Below are positions 1 through 8,423 of a stretch of 64,000 nt of DNA, piece by piece (position 1 is the stretch's first letter; each line of letters begins with the position of its first letter). The notes under the pieces were generated by a model that made no database searches, was not told where the DNA came from, and saw nothing but the letters and a program-made list of their open reading frames with translations. The position numbers and the translations under genes are program-made. Source of the DNA: Pseudomonas sp. RIT-PI-r (lineage in GTDB: Bacteria; Pseudomonadota; Gammaproteobacteria; Pseudomonadales; Pseudomonadaceae); assembly GCF_001297015.1 (NCBI RefSeq), contig NZ_LIGE01000036.1, positions 1 to 64,000 on the forward strand, read 5' to 3'.

Positions 1-380
1 TATTTTCAGAAGTTTTCGAAGAATTCTTCAACAACTTCAACCACTTGCGCTTCAGATCTCTCTGCAGCGGGAGGCGAATTCTACAGCGTTACACGCTGCT
101 GTCAACACCTCTTTTTCAACTTCCTTTTGGCTTCGATGAACTGAAGCAACCTGCTGCCGAAACCTACATAACTCATTGAATCTCAAGGAGTTTTCCGTTT
201 CGACTGCGCCGGAAGTGGGGCGAATTATAGACATCTCAAATCTGCCGTCAACCGTTAATTTCAATTTTCTATCGAAACGTCAGAATAGCTGCCTATATAT
301 AGACGCAACGACAGCGAATGCGCAGTATATTGCCCAACAGCTATAAAAATACCCGCTCCTACCTTGGATGATGCCTAGTA
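1..380. other. Gene-free leader region upstream of rhtA
   Basis: No convincing coding region is seen on either strand. The stretch is more AT-rich than its surroundings and contains a perfect 12-bp palindrome, GAAGAATTCTTC, at 18-29. The last 100 bases must hold the promoter of the exporter gene that starts at 381, but I see no clear -35/-10 pair. The short open frames here lack ribosome-binding sites and any recognisable protein family. The window starts inside this region, so its left neighbour is unknown. Confidence 0.5.
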
Positions 381-1268
381 ATGACTGACCAGCCCCGCTC
401 CCTTGCCTCCATGCTGTTTCCGGTTGGCCTGCTATTAATAGCCATGGCATCCATCCAGTCCGGAGCCTCTCTGGCAAAAAGCATGTTCCCGGTCGTAGGT
501 GCACAAGGAACCACAACCCTTCGCCTGATCTTTGCCAGCGTGATCATGTTGATTCTGCTGCGCCCATGGCGCGCCAGGCTCACAGCCAGATCCCTGCGTA
601 CCGTGATCGTTTACGGGATGGCGCTGGGCGGCATGAACTTCCTCTTCTATATGTCTCTGCGCACCGTCCCTCTGGGAATTGCCGTCGCCCTGGAATTCAC
701 CGGGCCGTTAGCGGTGGCCATTTATGCCTCACGGCGCGCCATCGACTTTCTCTGGATTGCTCTGGCGGCAGCCGGACTGATGCTGCTGATTCCCACCGGC
801 GCGACAACTGCTGGTATCGATCTGGTGGGCGCCGGTTATGCATTGGGGGCTGGAGTTTGCTGGGCACTGTACATTCTGTTCGGGCAGAAAGCCGGCGCAG
901 ACAATGGTGTGACGACTGCGGCATTGGGCGTAATGATCGCGGCGCTGTTCGTGGCACCCATCGGCATTGTGCATGCTGGTGCCGCACTGCTGACGCCCTC
1001 ACTGATTCCGATTGCCATCGGCGTCGCGATCCTCTCCACCGCACTGCCCTATACCCTGGAAATGGTTGCGCTTACACGGATGCCCGCGCGCACCTTCGGC
1101 ACACTGATGAGCATCGAGCCGGCATTCGGCGCACTTTCAGGTCTGTTTTTTCTCCAGGAATACCTGTCGTTGTCACAATGGATGGCGATCATGTGCATTA
1201 TTCTGGCGTCTGTCGGGGCAACGATGACCATGGGCAGCAACGCAAAGCCCGCCATCGCGGCAGATTGA
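381..1268 (+). CDS. rhtA: EamA/DMT-family exporter, RhtA-like (threonine/homoserine efflux)
   Basis: The 295-residue inner-membrane protein of the drug/metabolite transporter superfamily is built from two EamA repeats with about ten membrane helices. It is recognisably close to E. coli RhtA: the N-terminal MASIQSGASLAKS stretch, the GGMNFLFYMSLRTVPLGIAV region and the STALPYTLEMVALTR segment near residue 225 all match that family. RhtA exports homoserine and threonine, driven by the proton gradient. The gene stands alone, with a small lipoprotein gene downstream. The family call is firm; the substrate is inferred from similarity remembered for E. coli RhtA, and other amino acids or amino-acid analogues are possible. 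Confidence 0.82.
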   Translation: MTDQPRSLASMLFPVGLLLIAMASIQSGASLAKSMFPVVGAQGTTTLRLIFASVIMLILLRPWRARLTARSLRTVIVYGMALGGMNFLFYMSLRTVPLGIAVALEFTGPLAVAIYASRRAIDFLWIALAAAGLMLLIPTGATTAGIDLVGAGYALGAGVCWALYILFGQKAGADNGVTTAALGVMIAALFVAPIGIVHAGAALLTPSLIPIAIGVAILSTALPYTLEMVALTRMPARTFGTLMSIEPAFGALSGLFFLQEYLSLSQWMAIMCIILASVGATMTMGSNAKPAIAAD

Positions 1269-1438
1269 AACAGGATTTGACCGGGGTCTGGTAATTGGCG
1301 TTCATTTAGGCCATGTTTAGATCCCGTAACCCATCGCCAGACATGGATTTTTTCGCAAAGGGACGTAGAAACGCTGCAGAAGCGAGCGAACACAGGCAGA
1401 CCCGAGCATCAGACTCGCGGCCGCTATTAAGGACGGTA

Positions 1439-1720
1439 ATGAAACGAATTTTGATACTGATCGCCGTACTGGCGATCGCGGGTTGTGCTGCGACTTCGGA
1501 AACTCAGGTCAAACGCGGCAAGAAGGGGTTGCATATCAACTGTTCAGGACTCTCGTCCTCCTGGGAAAAGTGCTATGCCAGTGCCGCGAATTCGTGCGCG
1601 CCAAAAGGTTACAAGGTCATCGCCAAATCCGGCGATGCCGTGGAAGAGCCGGGCGATTATCCGTTCGGTCTCAACCCCGCCGGCTACACAAGCCGCAGCA
1701 TGATCGTCATCTGCAAATGA
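1439..1720 (+). CDS. Small predicted lipoprotein of unknown function
   Basis: This 93-residue protein starts with a short basic segment (MKRI), a hydrophobic stretch and the lipobox IAGC, so Cys18 or so should be lipidated and the protein anchored in the cell envelope. The mature part has several further cysteines (in INCSG, EKCYA, NSCAP and the C-terminal VICK), which suggests disulfides in the periplasm. The ATG at 1439 is chosen over an in-frame upstream start because AAGGACGG sits just before it and it gives a proper signal sequence. I do not recognise the domain. The convergent tetR gene ends ten bases downstream. Confidence 0.7.
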   Translation: MKRILILIAVLAIAGCAATSETQVKRGKKGLHINCSGLSSSWEKCYASAANSCAPKGYKVIAKSGDAVEEPGDYPFGLNPAGYTSRSMIVICK

Positions 1721-1729
1721 CCCTCCGCC

Positions 1730-2299
1730 CTACTCCGCTCCCTGAACCGCGAGCTGACGGGCGATCTCTTCGTGACTGGATTTCAATACCGTACGCTGTA
1801 CGTCCGGTGTCGCTAACATCCGCGCAACTACCAAAGCGCCGACGCATTGCGAAAGTATCGCCCACGCCAGACTATCGCTTCGCAATATCTGCGCCCAGCT
1901 CTCCTGAAGACGGCAGATCCAGATTTCTGCCTGCTCGCGCACCAGCACATCCGAGCGGGCAATCTCCGCCCCCAATGTCGGCAACGCACACCCCGCCTCA
2001 GGCTGCTCGACATGAGCCATGCTCAGGTATTGCTTGAGACAACGCTCAAACCGCTCGCGATCTTCATTGCCTTGCCCGCCAAGTCGCTCAAGGCTTTGAC
2101 CTAGCTCACGTTCGACGATGGCAGAAAACAAAGCATCCTTTGAGGAAAAGTGGCTGTAAAAAGCTGCTCCACTCAGCCCGATGGCTTTCATCAGCCCATC
2201 CACCCCTACCGTGGAAAACCCCGAGCGCTTTGCCGACAACGAACTGCTCTGCAGCAATCGTTCGCGGGTTTCCAACTTGTGACCGGCCGAATAACGCAT
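1730..2299 (-). CDS. TetR-family transcriptional regulator
   Basis: The 189-residue protein has an N-terminal TetR helix-turn-helix (about residues 12-55, with GVDGLMKAIGLSGAAFYSHFSSKDALF) followed by a helical ligand-binding domain. The AxFYSHFSSKD recognition helix is typical of TetR repressors that control a divergent oxidoreductase. It is transcribed away from the SDR gene at 2390, and the 90-bp gap holds two AACGNNCGTT palindromes that are likely its operators. The expected role is repression of the SDR and isomerase-like genes and of itself. The inducer cannot be inferred. Confidence 0.85.
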   Translation of the reverse strand: MRYSAGHKLETRERLLQSSSLSAKRSGFSTVGVDGLMKAIGLSGAAFYSHFSSKDALFSAIVERELGQSLERLGGQGNEDRERFERCLKQYLSMAHVEQPEAGCALPTLGAEIARSDVLVREQAEIWICRLQESWAQILRSDSLAWAILSQCVGALVVARMLATPDVQRTVLKSSHEEIARQLAVQGAE

Positions 2300-2347
2300 G
2301 TGTTGACCCTGTAATTCGCCGCCTTGACGTTATCCGGATCCTAGCAT

Positions 2348-2372
2348 AACGTTCGTTAACTAAACGATCGTT
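2348..2372. promoter_or_regulatory. Candidate operators of the TetR regulator
   Basis: Two 10-bp elements, AACGTTCGTT (2348-2357) and AACGATCGTT (2363-2372), lie between the divergent tetR and SDR genes, with centres 15 bp apart. The second is a perfect palindrome. They end 17 bases before the SDR start codon. Paired palindromes at a TetR/target divergent promoter are the usual arrangement; binding is inferred. Confidence 0.6.
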
Positions 2373-2389
2373 AAGCAAAAGGATTCACC

Positions 2390-3118
2390 ATGAATAACAA
2401 CAAGGTCGTACTGGTGGTCGGTGCTGGAGATGCCACGGGCGGTGCAATTGCCAAGCGTTTTGCCCGCGAAGGTTTTGTCGCCTGCGTCACTCGCCGCAGC
2501 GCCGACAAACTCCAGCCGCTGGTAGACGCGATCAAGGCCGAAGGCGGCGAGGCTTATGGCTTTGCCTGCGACGCGCGCAAGGAAGAGGACGTCATTGCCC
2601 TGATCGAGGATATCGAAACCCGCCTCGGCCCGATTGAGGCATTTGTTTTCAATATTGGCGCCAATGTGCCCTGCAGTATCCTCGAAGAGACCGCGCGCAA
2701 ATACTTCAAGATTTGGGAGATGGCCTGCTTCTCCGGTTTTCTCAATGCCCGCGAAGTAGCCAAACGCATGGTCACTCGCCAGCGCGGCACGATATTGTTC
2801 ACTGGCGCCACTGCCGGTCTTCGCGGCGCGTCAGGATTTGCGGCATTCGCCGGGGCCAAACACGGTATCCGCGCGCTGGCGCAAAGCATGGCTCGGGAAT
2901 TGGGGCCCATGAATATCCACGTCGCTCATGTGGTAGTCGATGGCGCAATCGACACTGACTTCATCCGTGACAGCTTTCCCGACAAATACGCCACCAAGGA
3001 TCAGGACGGTATTCTCAACCCCGAGCATATCGCCGAAAACTACTGGTATTTGCACAGCCAGCCAAGGGACGCGTGGACATTCGAGCTGGATCTGCGCCCA
3101 TGGAATGAACGCTGGTAA
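2390..3118 (+). CDS. SDR-family protein with Tyr-to-Phe change at the active site
   Basis: The 242-residue protein has a Rossmann fold of the short-chain dehydrogenase/reductase type: a nucleotide-binding GAGDATGGAIA at residues 11-21, an acidic CDAR near 60-63 and FNIGA in the place of NNAG. The catalytic YxxxK is changed: the aligned segment reads F153-A-G-A-K157, so the general-acid tyrosine is a phenylalanine, and the usual catalytic Ser region reads TGATA. A normal oxidoreductase reaction is therefore doubtful unless another residue substitutes. It is followed 36 bp later by a DsbA-like isomerase gene and is probably repressed by the divergent TetR protein. Confidence 0.8.
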   Translation: MNNNKVVLVVGAGDATGGAIAKRFAREGFVACVTRRSADKLQPLVDAIKAEGGEAYGFACDARKEEDVIALIEDIETRLGPIEAFVFNIGANVPCSILEETARKYFKIWEMACFSGFLNAREVAKRMVTRQRGTILFTGATAGLRGASGFAAFAGAKHGIRALAQSMARELGPMNIHVAHVVVDGAIDTDFIRDSFPDKYATKDQDGILNPEHIAENYWYLHSQPRDAWTFELDLRPWNERW

Positions 3119-3154
3119 GCCCGTTCCCATAACAATAAACAGAGAGCCGCGAGC

Positions 3155-3745
3155 ATGAGCAAAACCGTTGAGTTCTACTTTGACCTGGGCAGCCCCGCGA
3201 CGTATCTGGCTTATACCCAACTGCCAGGTATCTGCGCTGAAAACGACAGCGAGCTGATCTACATCCCGATGCTGCTCGGTGGTGTTTTCAAAGCCACGGG
3301 CAACGCTTCACCCGCGATGATTCCGGCCAAGGGCCGCTACATGTTTGAGGATCTGGACCGCTACGCCAAACGCTACGGCGTCCCGCTGAAATTCAACCCG
3401 CACTTCCCGATCAATACACTGATGCTGATGCGCGCCGTGACTGGCATGCAACTGCGCCATCCGCAACGTTTCCCGGCATTCATCGATTGCCTGTTCAAGG
3501 CACTTTGGGTCGACGGTCGCAGCCTCGATGAACCGGCAACCGTTGCGGCGGTGCTGACTGAACACGGTTTTGATCCAGATGCTGTGCTGGCATTGACCAA
3601 CGACGATGCCGTCAAAGCCGCACTCAAGGACAACACCGAAGCCGCCATTAAACGCGGCGTTTTCGGCGCACCGAGCATGTTTGTTGCCGGGCAATTGTTC
3701 TTCGGTCAGGATCGGCTCGATTTTATCGAGGAAGCCTTGCGCTAA
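3155..3745 (+). CDS. 2-hydroxychromene-2-carboxylate isomerase-like (DsbA/GST-kappa fold)
   Basis: This 196-residue thioredoxin-fold protein begins with EFYFDLGSPATYLAYTQLP, the typical start of HCCA isomerases and kappa glutathione transferases, in which the serine in the GSP segment activates glutathione. The C-terminal GVFGAPSMFVAGQLFFGQDRLDFIEEAL motif also matches. HCCA isomerase proper acts in naphthalene breakdown; here there is no aromatic pathway nearby, so the real role is probably a glutathione-dependent isomerisation or transfer tied to the upstream SDR gene. The spacing of 36 bp and the shared strand suggest one operon with that gene. Confidence 0.8.
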   Translation: MSKTVEFYFDLGSPATYLAYTQLPGICAENDSELIYIPMLLGGVFKATGNASPAMIPAKGRYMFEDLDRYAKRYGVPLKFNPHFPINTLMLMRAVTGMQLRHPQRFPAFIDCLFKALWVDGRSLDEPATVAAVLTEHGFDPDAVLALTNDDAVKAALKDNTEAAIKRGVFGAPSMFVAGQLFFGQDRLDFIEEALR

Positions 3746-3761
3746 ACCTCGAATCACTGGC

Positions 3762-3795
3762 TGCCAGGGAGACGCTCGAAAGAGTCGCCCTGGCA
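3762..3795. terminator. Candidate bidirectional terminator hairpin
   Basis: The arms TGCCAGGG and CCCTGGCA, with further pairing toward a CGAA loop, form a stem of roughly 14 bp between the converging isomerase-like and aminopeptidase genes. There is no strong T-run, so termination efficiency is uncertain. Confidence 0.45.
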
Positions 3796-3810
3796 TTGCA
3801 CAACAACAGA

Positions 3811-5619
3811 TCAGATTGCTGCAGTGCGGGTTTCGAGCCAGTCCAGCGCGGCGCCATCAAGCAGTGGGCTCAAGCGTTCGCGGACTTCGGCGTGATAGGC
3901 GTTGAACCACTGCTTCTCTTCCTGACTCAGCAGTGACGGCAGCAGACAACGCGTGTCGATCGGGCACAGCGTCAGGGTTTCGAACTTGAGGAACTCGCCA
4001 AATTCGCTGCTGCCTGCCTCGCGGTTCATCGCCAGGTTTTCGATACGTACGCCCCAACGGCCCGGACGGTAAGTGCCCGGTTCGATCGAGGTGATCATCC
4101 CCGGCTGCATTGCAGTCTGCGGCGCCGGCGCAGCCTGATAGGCAATCACCTGCGGGCCCTCGTGCACGTTAAGGAAATACCCGACGCCATGGCCGGTGCC
4201 GTGACCGTAATCAACGCTATCTGCCCAGATTGGCGCACGGGCAATAGAATCCAGCAGCGGCGACAGAATGCCTTTCGGGAAGTGCGCCCGGGACAGCGCA
4301 ATCACACCCTTGAGCACGCGCGTGCAGTCGCGCTTCTGCTCTTCAGTCGGCGTCCCCACCGGGACCATCCGCGTGATGTCGGTTGTGCCGCCGAGGTATT
4401 GACCACCCGAGTCGATCAGCAACAAACCGTCGCCCTCGATCACCGCGTGTTCTTCTTCGGTAGCGTGATAGTGCGGCATCGCGCCATTGGCGTTGAACGC
4501 GGCAATGGTGTTGAAGCTCAGCGATACATAATCCGGACGACGCTCACGGGCAGCCGTGAGTTTTTCATCGATGGTCAGTTCGGTGATGCGTTCGCGCCCC
4601 CAGGCCGATTCCAGCCAGGCGAAGAACTCGCACAACGCTGCGCCGTCCTGTTCCATCGCTTTGCGGATGTGTTGCGCATCAGCCGCGCTTTTTTGCGACT
4701 TGGCCAACGTGGTCGGGTTCAAGCCCTCGAGCAGTTTCACACCACCATCGAGGTTATCCAGTAAACCGCTGGTGACCCGTGCTGGATCCACCAGCAAGCT
4801 CGCGCCACCCGGCACGGCACGCAGCGCCTCAGCCACTTCACTGTAATCGCGCAGCGTCACGCCATCCTGTTCGAGCACAGCACGCAAATCAGCATCAACC
4901 TTGCTCAGTGCGACGAACAGCGTGGCCTGCTGTTGATTGATCAAGGCAAACGAAACAAACACCGGGTTGAACGACACGTCACCGCCACGCAGGTTGAACA
5001 ACCAGGCGATGTCGTCGAGGGTGGCGATGAAGTGCCAGTCGGCGCCGCGCTCCTGCAGGGTTTCGCGCAGTTTGGCGAGTTTCTCGCCACGGCTGACGGT
5101 CGCTTGCGGCGGCAGATGTTGATAGATCGCTGCGTTCGGCAGGCTCGGGCGATCGCTCCAGACTTCCTGCAACAGATCGATGTCGGTCCGCAGACGTGCA
5201 CCGCGCGCCTCAAGCTTGCTGCTTAACGTGCGTGCCGAAGCCACCGCCATCACCGCGCCATCGACGGCGACGACACCACCTTGCGGGGTCTGCTCGGCCA
5301 GCCAGTCGAGCGGATTCGGCTGACCCGGCTGCAATTTGACCAGCTCGATGCCGCTGCCCTTGAGCTCCTTGCTCGCCTGCTCCCAGTAACGACTGTCGGC
5401 CCAGACACCGGCGAAATCAGCGGTGACAATCAAAGTACCGACGGAGCCATGGAACCCCGACAGCCATTGCCGCCCCTGCCAGTAACCCGGCAGATATTCT
5501 GACAAATGCGGGTCGGCGGACGGCACCAGCAAGGCATGAATGCCTTCGCGGCGCATCAGTTCTCGGGTGTGCGCCAGGCGCTGGGGCACCGATCCTTCGG
5601 TCGAGGTCTGGGTACTCAT
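3811..5619 (-). CDS. Aminopeptidase P family metallopeptidase (Xaa-Pro aminopeptidase)
   Basis: The protein of 602 residues is the long, three-domain form of aminopeptidase P: two N-terminal creatinase-like domains followed by a C-terminal pita-bread catalytic domain. The five metal ligands of the M24 family can be seen in order: Asp in LLIDSGG, Asp in GTTDITR, His in GHGTGHGVG, Glu in SIEPG and Glu in RIENL. The enzyme releases an N-terminal residue preceding proline. The ATG at 5619 is preferred to the ATG one codon upstream because AGGAG then sits at a normal distance. The cysteine desulfurase gene lies 57 bp upstream on the same strand and may be co-transcribed. Confidence 0.9.
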   Translation of the reverse strand: MSTQTSTEGSVPQRLAHTRELMRREGIHALLVPSADPHLSEYLPGYWQGRQWLSGFHGSVGTLIVTADFAGVWADSRYWEQASKELKGSGIELVKLQPGQPNPLDWLAEQTPQGGVVAVDGAVMAVASARTLSSKLEARGARLRTDIDLLQEVWSDRPSLPNAAIYQHLPPQATVSRGEKLAKLRETLQERGADWHFIATLDDIAWLFNLRGGDVSFNPVFVSFALINQQQATLFVALSKVDADLRAVLEQDGVTLRDYSEVAEALRAVPGGASLLVDPARVTSGLLDNLDGGVKLLEGLNPTTLAKSQKSAADAQHIRKAMEQDGAALCEFFAWLESAWGRERITELTIDEKLTAARERRPDYVSLSFNTIAAFNANGAMPHYHATEEEHAVIEGDGLLLIDSGGQYLGGTTDITRMVPVGTPTEEQKRDCTRVLKGVIALSRAHFPKGILSPLLDSIARAPIWADSVDYGHGTGHGVGYFLNVHEGPQVIAYQAAPAPQTAMQPGMITSIEPGTYRPGRWGVRIENLAMNREAGSSEFGEFLKFETLTLCPIDTRCLLPSLLSQEEKQWFNAYHAEVRERLSPLLDGAALDWLETRTAAI

Positions 5620-5675
5620 CATGTCTCCTGCTAATCACTTCTTCGTTATTGTTCGTAGCCGTAGATTCGGCTCGT

Positions 5676-6842
5676 TTAAAGCCCGGTCGCCCAGAATGCC
5701 GGAGCACTGGCGCAGGCGGTCTTGATCAGTTCGACAGCCTTGTCGACGTCTTCGGCGGTGGTAAAGCGGCCGAGACTCAAACGGATGGTGCGGCTGGCCA
5801 GATGCGCATCGTGCCCGAGCGCCAACAGCACATGGGACGGCGTGTTGCTGGCGGAATTACAGGCCGACGTCGCGGAGAAGGCAATTGAATGACTGAGCGC
5901 GGTACTGTTGAATTCGCCCTCGCTGAACGTCAGGCTCAAGGTATGCGCAATGCGTTGCGCTGCGCTGCCATTCAGACGCACGCCCGGCAGGCTCAACAGT
6001 TGCTCAAGCAAGCGCTCGCGCAGGGCCGCGATGGACTTTTTCTCCTCCTCGAACGCGGCCGCCGCCAAGGCAAACGCCGCCCCCATGCCGGCAATCTGGT
6101 GAGTCGCCAATGTCCCCGAGCGCAAGCCACCTTCGTGACCGCCACCGTGAATCTGCGCCTGCAGGCGCTGGTGCGCGCGCGGACCGACGTACAACGCGCC
6201 GATACCTTTGGGACCGTAGAGTTTGTGTGCCGAGAAAGACATCAGATCGACCGGCAACTGCGCAAGGTCGATCGCTACTTTGCCGGCGCCCTGAGCCGCA
6301 TCGACATGGAACAGTGCTTCGCGCCCGCGCACCAGGGCGCCAATGGCCTGAATATCGTTGACCGTGCCCAACTCATTGTTGACAAGCATCAGCGACACCA
6401 GAAAGGTGTCGTCGCGCATTGCGGCGCTGACCGCTTGCGGGGTGATCAAGCCATCGGCGTCCGGAACCAGATAGGTCACGGCAATACCCGCATCCTGCAA
6501 TTGGCGAGCGGTATCGAGGATGGCTTTGTGTTCGATCTGACTGGTGATGATGTGGCCGCCAGAGACAGCGCGTGCCTGGGCCACGCCCTTGAGGGCGAGG
6601 TTGTTGGACTCGGTTGCACCGGAAGTCCAGACAATCTGTTCGGCCTGAGCACCCACCAGTTCGGCAACCTGTCGACGGGCCTGCTCGACCGTGTGCCGGG
6701 CCTGCTGGCCGAAGGCGTGGGAGCTGGAAGCCGGGTTACCGAAGTTACCGTGAAACCCCAGACATTCGATCATCACCTGGATGACCCGCTCGTCCACCGG
6801 GGTAGTGGCGGCGTAATCGAAATACAACGGACGTGTGTTCAT
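5676..6842 (-). CDS. Cysteine desulfurase (class-V aminotransferase family, IscS/NifS-like)
   Basis: This 388-residue PLP enzyme converts cysteine to alanine and a protein persulfide. The PLP-binding lysine is in SFSAHKLYGPKGIGALYV, and the persulfide cysteine lies in SATSACNSASNTPSHVLLALG, equivalent to the SGSACTSAS loop of IscS. It is not in an isc or suf operon; the neighbours are aminopeptidase P and an exporter, so it is probably an auxiliary desulfurase and not the main Fe-S assembly enzyme. The N-terminus RPLYFDYAATTPVDERV is typical of the family. Its sulfur acceptor cannot be told from context. Confidence 0.88.
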   Translation of the reverse strand: MNTRPLYFDYAATTPVDERVIQVMIECLGFHGNFGNPASSSHAFGQQARHTVEQARRQVAELVGAQAEQIVWTSGATESNNLALKGVAQARAVSGGHIITSQIEHKAILDTARQLQDAGIAVTYLVPDADGLITPQAVSAAMRDDTFLVSLMLVNNELGTVNDIQAIGALVRGREALFHVDAAQGAGKVAIDLAQLPVDLMSFSAHKLYGPKGIGALYVGPRAHQRLQAQIHGGGHEGGLRSGTLATHQIAGMGAAFALAAAAFEEEKKSIAALRERLLEQLLSLPGVRLNGSAAQRIAHTLSLTFSEGEFNSTALSHSIAFSATSACNSASNTPSHVLLALGHDAHLASRTIRLSLGRFTTAEDVDKAVELIKTACASAPAFWATGL

Positions 6843-7047
6843 AAAAGACTCGCAGAGCGTGTTCCGGGATCAGGAGGCTCGTGTCTGCAAACGGCTCGGC
6901 GCTGCCTCGTGAGCAGCGCGTCGGTTCGAGAGCGTCATCAATACCTGATCGGATGCCGTTAAAGAAGAACAACTTCATTTAAAAGTGCGTGGGAACGCTC
7001 CTGAAGTCGAGCTTAACAGGCATCGGGCCGGTGGTTGAAGCTATGCG

Positions 7048-7662
7048 TCAGCTAAAGCTTTCGAGAAGTAACGGGTACAGCGAAATCACCAGCAGCGCCG
7101 CCATGCCCCAGTTGAATACGCGCAACCAGCGCGGCGCCTTCAACACATTACGCAACAGCGTGCCGCAAGCGGCCCAGACGCCAACGCTCGGCAGGTTGAT
7201 GATGGCGAACACCGCAGCGATCACCACGACATTGGTGAAATAGCCCTGCATCGGCGTGTACGTGCTGATGGCACCGATGGCCATGATCCAGGCTTTCGGA
7301 TTGACCCACTGAAACGCCGCCGCGCCGAGGTAACTGATCGGCTTGGCTTCGCCCTCAACGCTGTCACCGACAGGGCCCGAGTGGGCGATTTTCCACGCCA
7401 GGTACAGCAGATAAGCAGCGCCGACGTAGCGCAGGACCGTATACAGCAGCGGATACGTCTGGAACACCGCGCCCAGGCCGAAGCCCACCGCCACCACAAG
7501 CACGAAGAAACCGCAGGTGATGCCGAGCATATGCGGGATGGTGCGGTTAAAACCGAAGTTGACCCCCGAGGCCAACAGCATGGTGTTGTTCGGCCCCGGT
7601 GTAATGGAGGTGACAAGCGCAAACAGGGCAAAGCCCAGCAGCAGATCAAGCGAGAGGTTCAT
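7048..7662 (-). CDS. LysE/RhtB-family amino-acid exporter
   Basis: The 204-residue membrane protein has about six helices and the family signature TSITPGPNNTMLLASGVNFG near residue 15-35, which defines the LysE/RhtB exporters. The ATG at 7662 is chosen because it places that signature at the normal distance from the N-terminus; a longer in-frame start would add 26 polar residues. Members export lysine, threonine, homoserine lactone or similar compounds; the substrate here is not determined. It stands alone, about 200 bp from the cysteine desulfurase gene. Confidence 0.87.
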   Translation of the reverse strand: MNLSLDLLLGFALFALVTSITPGPNNTMLLASGVNFGFNRTIPHMLGITCGFFVLVVAVGFGLGAVFQTYPLLYTVLRYVGAAYLLYLAWKIAHSGPVGDSVEGEAKPISYLGAAAFQWVNPKAWIMAIGAISTYTPMQGYFTNVVVIAAVFAIINLPSVGVWAACGTLLRNVLKAPRWLRVFNWGMAALLVISLYPLLLESFS

Positions 7663-7764
7663 GGTGCGGCAGTCCGTCAGGGTCATCCAGGTGTTGACCC
7701 TATCCCACGCAGCCCGGCAAACCCACGGACAGTTGAGCAAAACTTCAAGCGGTACAGTTGGTTT

Positions 7765-8034
7765 TCAGCTGGAGCGACCGTGCAGCTGTACGGCACGCTC
7801 GGCACTCATCTCACCCTGCTTGTCGAAACCGTAAGTCTGCTGTGGCTGACCGAGCAGTTGAGCTTTTTTCGAGTGGTATTCATCGAAGGACAAACCGCTG
7901 CGGTTCAGCGCTTCCATCGCCAGCTCGCGAGATTCCTCGGCGCTGTAAGGACGCAATTCCGGAGCAACGTGGCTGGCGCATCCGGCCAGTACAGAGACAG
8001 CGAGCAGCAGCGAAACAGTCAGTAGATGGTTCAT
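7765..8034 (-). CDS. Small lipoprotein of unknown function
   Basis: The 89-residue product begins MNHLLTVSLLLAVSVLAGCASH, with the lipobox LAGC at residues 16-19, and is predicted to be a lipoprotein of the cell envelope. The mature part is short and polar, with a YSAEESRELAMEALNRSGLSF stretch that looks helical and a C-terminal AVQLHGRS. I recognise no known domain. The gene stands alone, divergent from the msu operon. Confidence 0.65.
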   Translation of the reverse strand: MNHLLTVSLLLAVSVLAGCASHVAPELRPYSAEESRELAMEALNRSGLSFDEYHSKKAQLLGQPQQTYGFDKQGEMSAERAVQLHGRSS

Positions 8035-8423
8035 GGGAGCGTCCTGGCGAGCAATGTGAGGGTCGATGGAGAAAGGCTACGCCCGGCCACGCTCATGCAG
8101 AAATCAACGCTCTCAATAGTGGCTATCAGGAATTCGACACGACAGCTTCATATCTCTTAAAGATCTATAAATATCAATTTACGTTCTTTTGCGGAATAAC
8201 AAACAACCTATATAAATCCCTTCATGCACTCATCGCTGTGGCTCCAGCAACTGTTGCTCAGCCAACAGCGGTTCAGCAAACAGCGTCGATATTCACACAG
8301 CCGGTCGCCAGCGGAACGCTCAATGCCACGTAAAACGGGCTCTGCGGGCATTGGTACAGCACTTGCTCCAGTCCAGTAACTTACTCACTGCTCGCTGAGC
8401 AACTGTTGAAAAAGGAACTGATC
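8035..8423 (+). promoter_or_regulatory. msuEDC-sfnR control region, AT-rich, with candidate activator site
   Basis: This 389-bp gap between the small lipoprotein gene and msuE contains no gene. Its first half (about 8150-8220) is distinctly AT-rich. A perfect palindrome, AGCAACTGTTGCT, lies at 8246-8258, about 95 bp upstream of the sigma-54 promoter, at a suitable distance for an enhancer site of the sigma-54 activator encoded by sfnR. A partial copy, AGCAACTGTTG, recurs at 8398-8408 just before msuE. Assignment to SfnR is inferred. Confidence 0.5.
8352..8367 (+). promoter_or_regulatory. Sigma-54 promoter of the msu operon
   Basis: TGGTACAGCACTTGCT matches the sigma-54 consensus TGGCACG-N4-TTGCW, with the GG and GC elements exactly 12 bp apart. 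It lies 57 bp upstream of the msuE start, and the operon encodes its own sigma-54-type activator, which strengthens the call. Confidence 0.8.
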
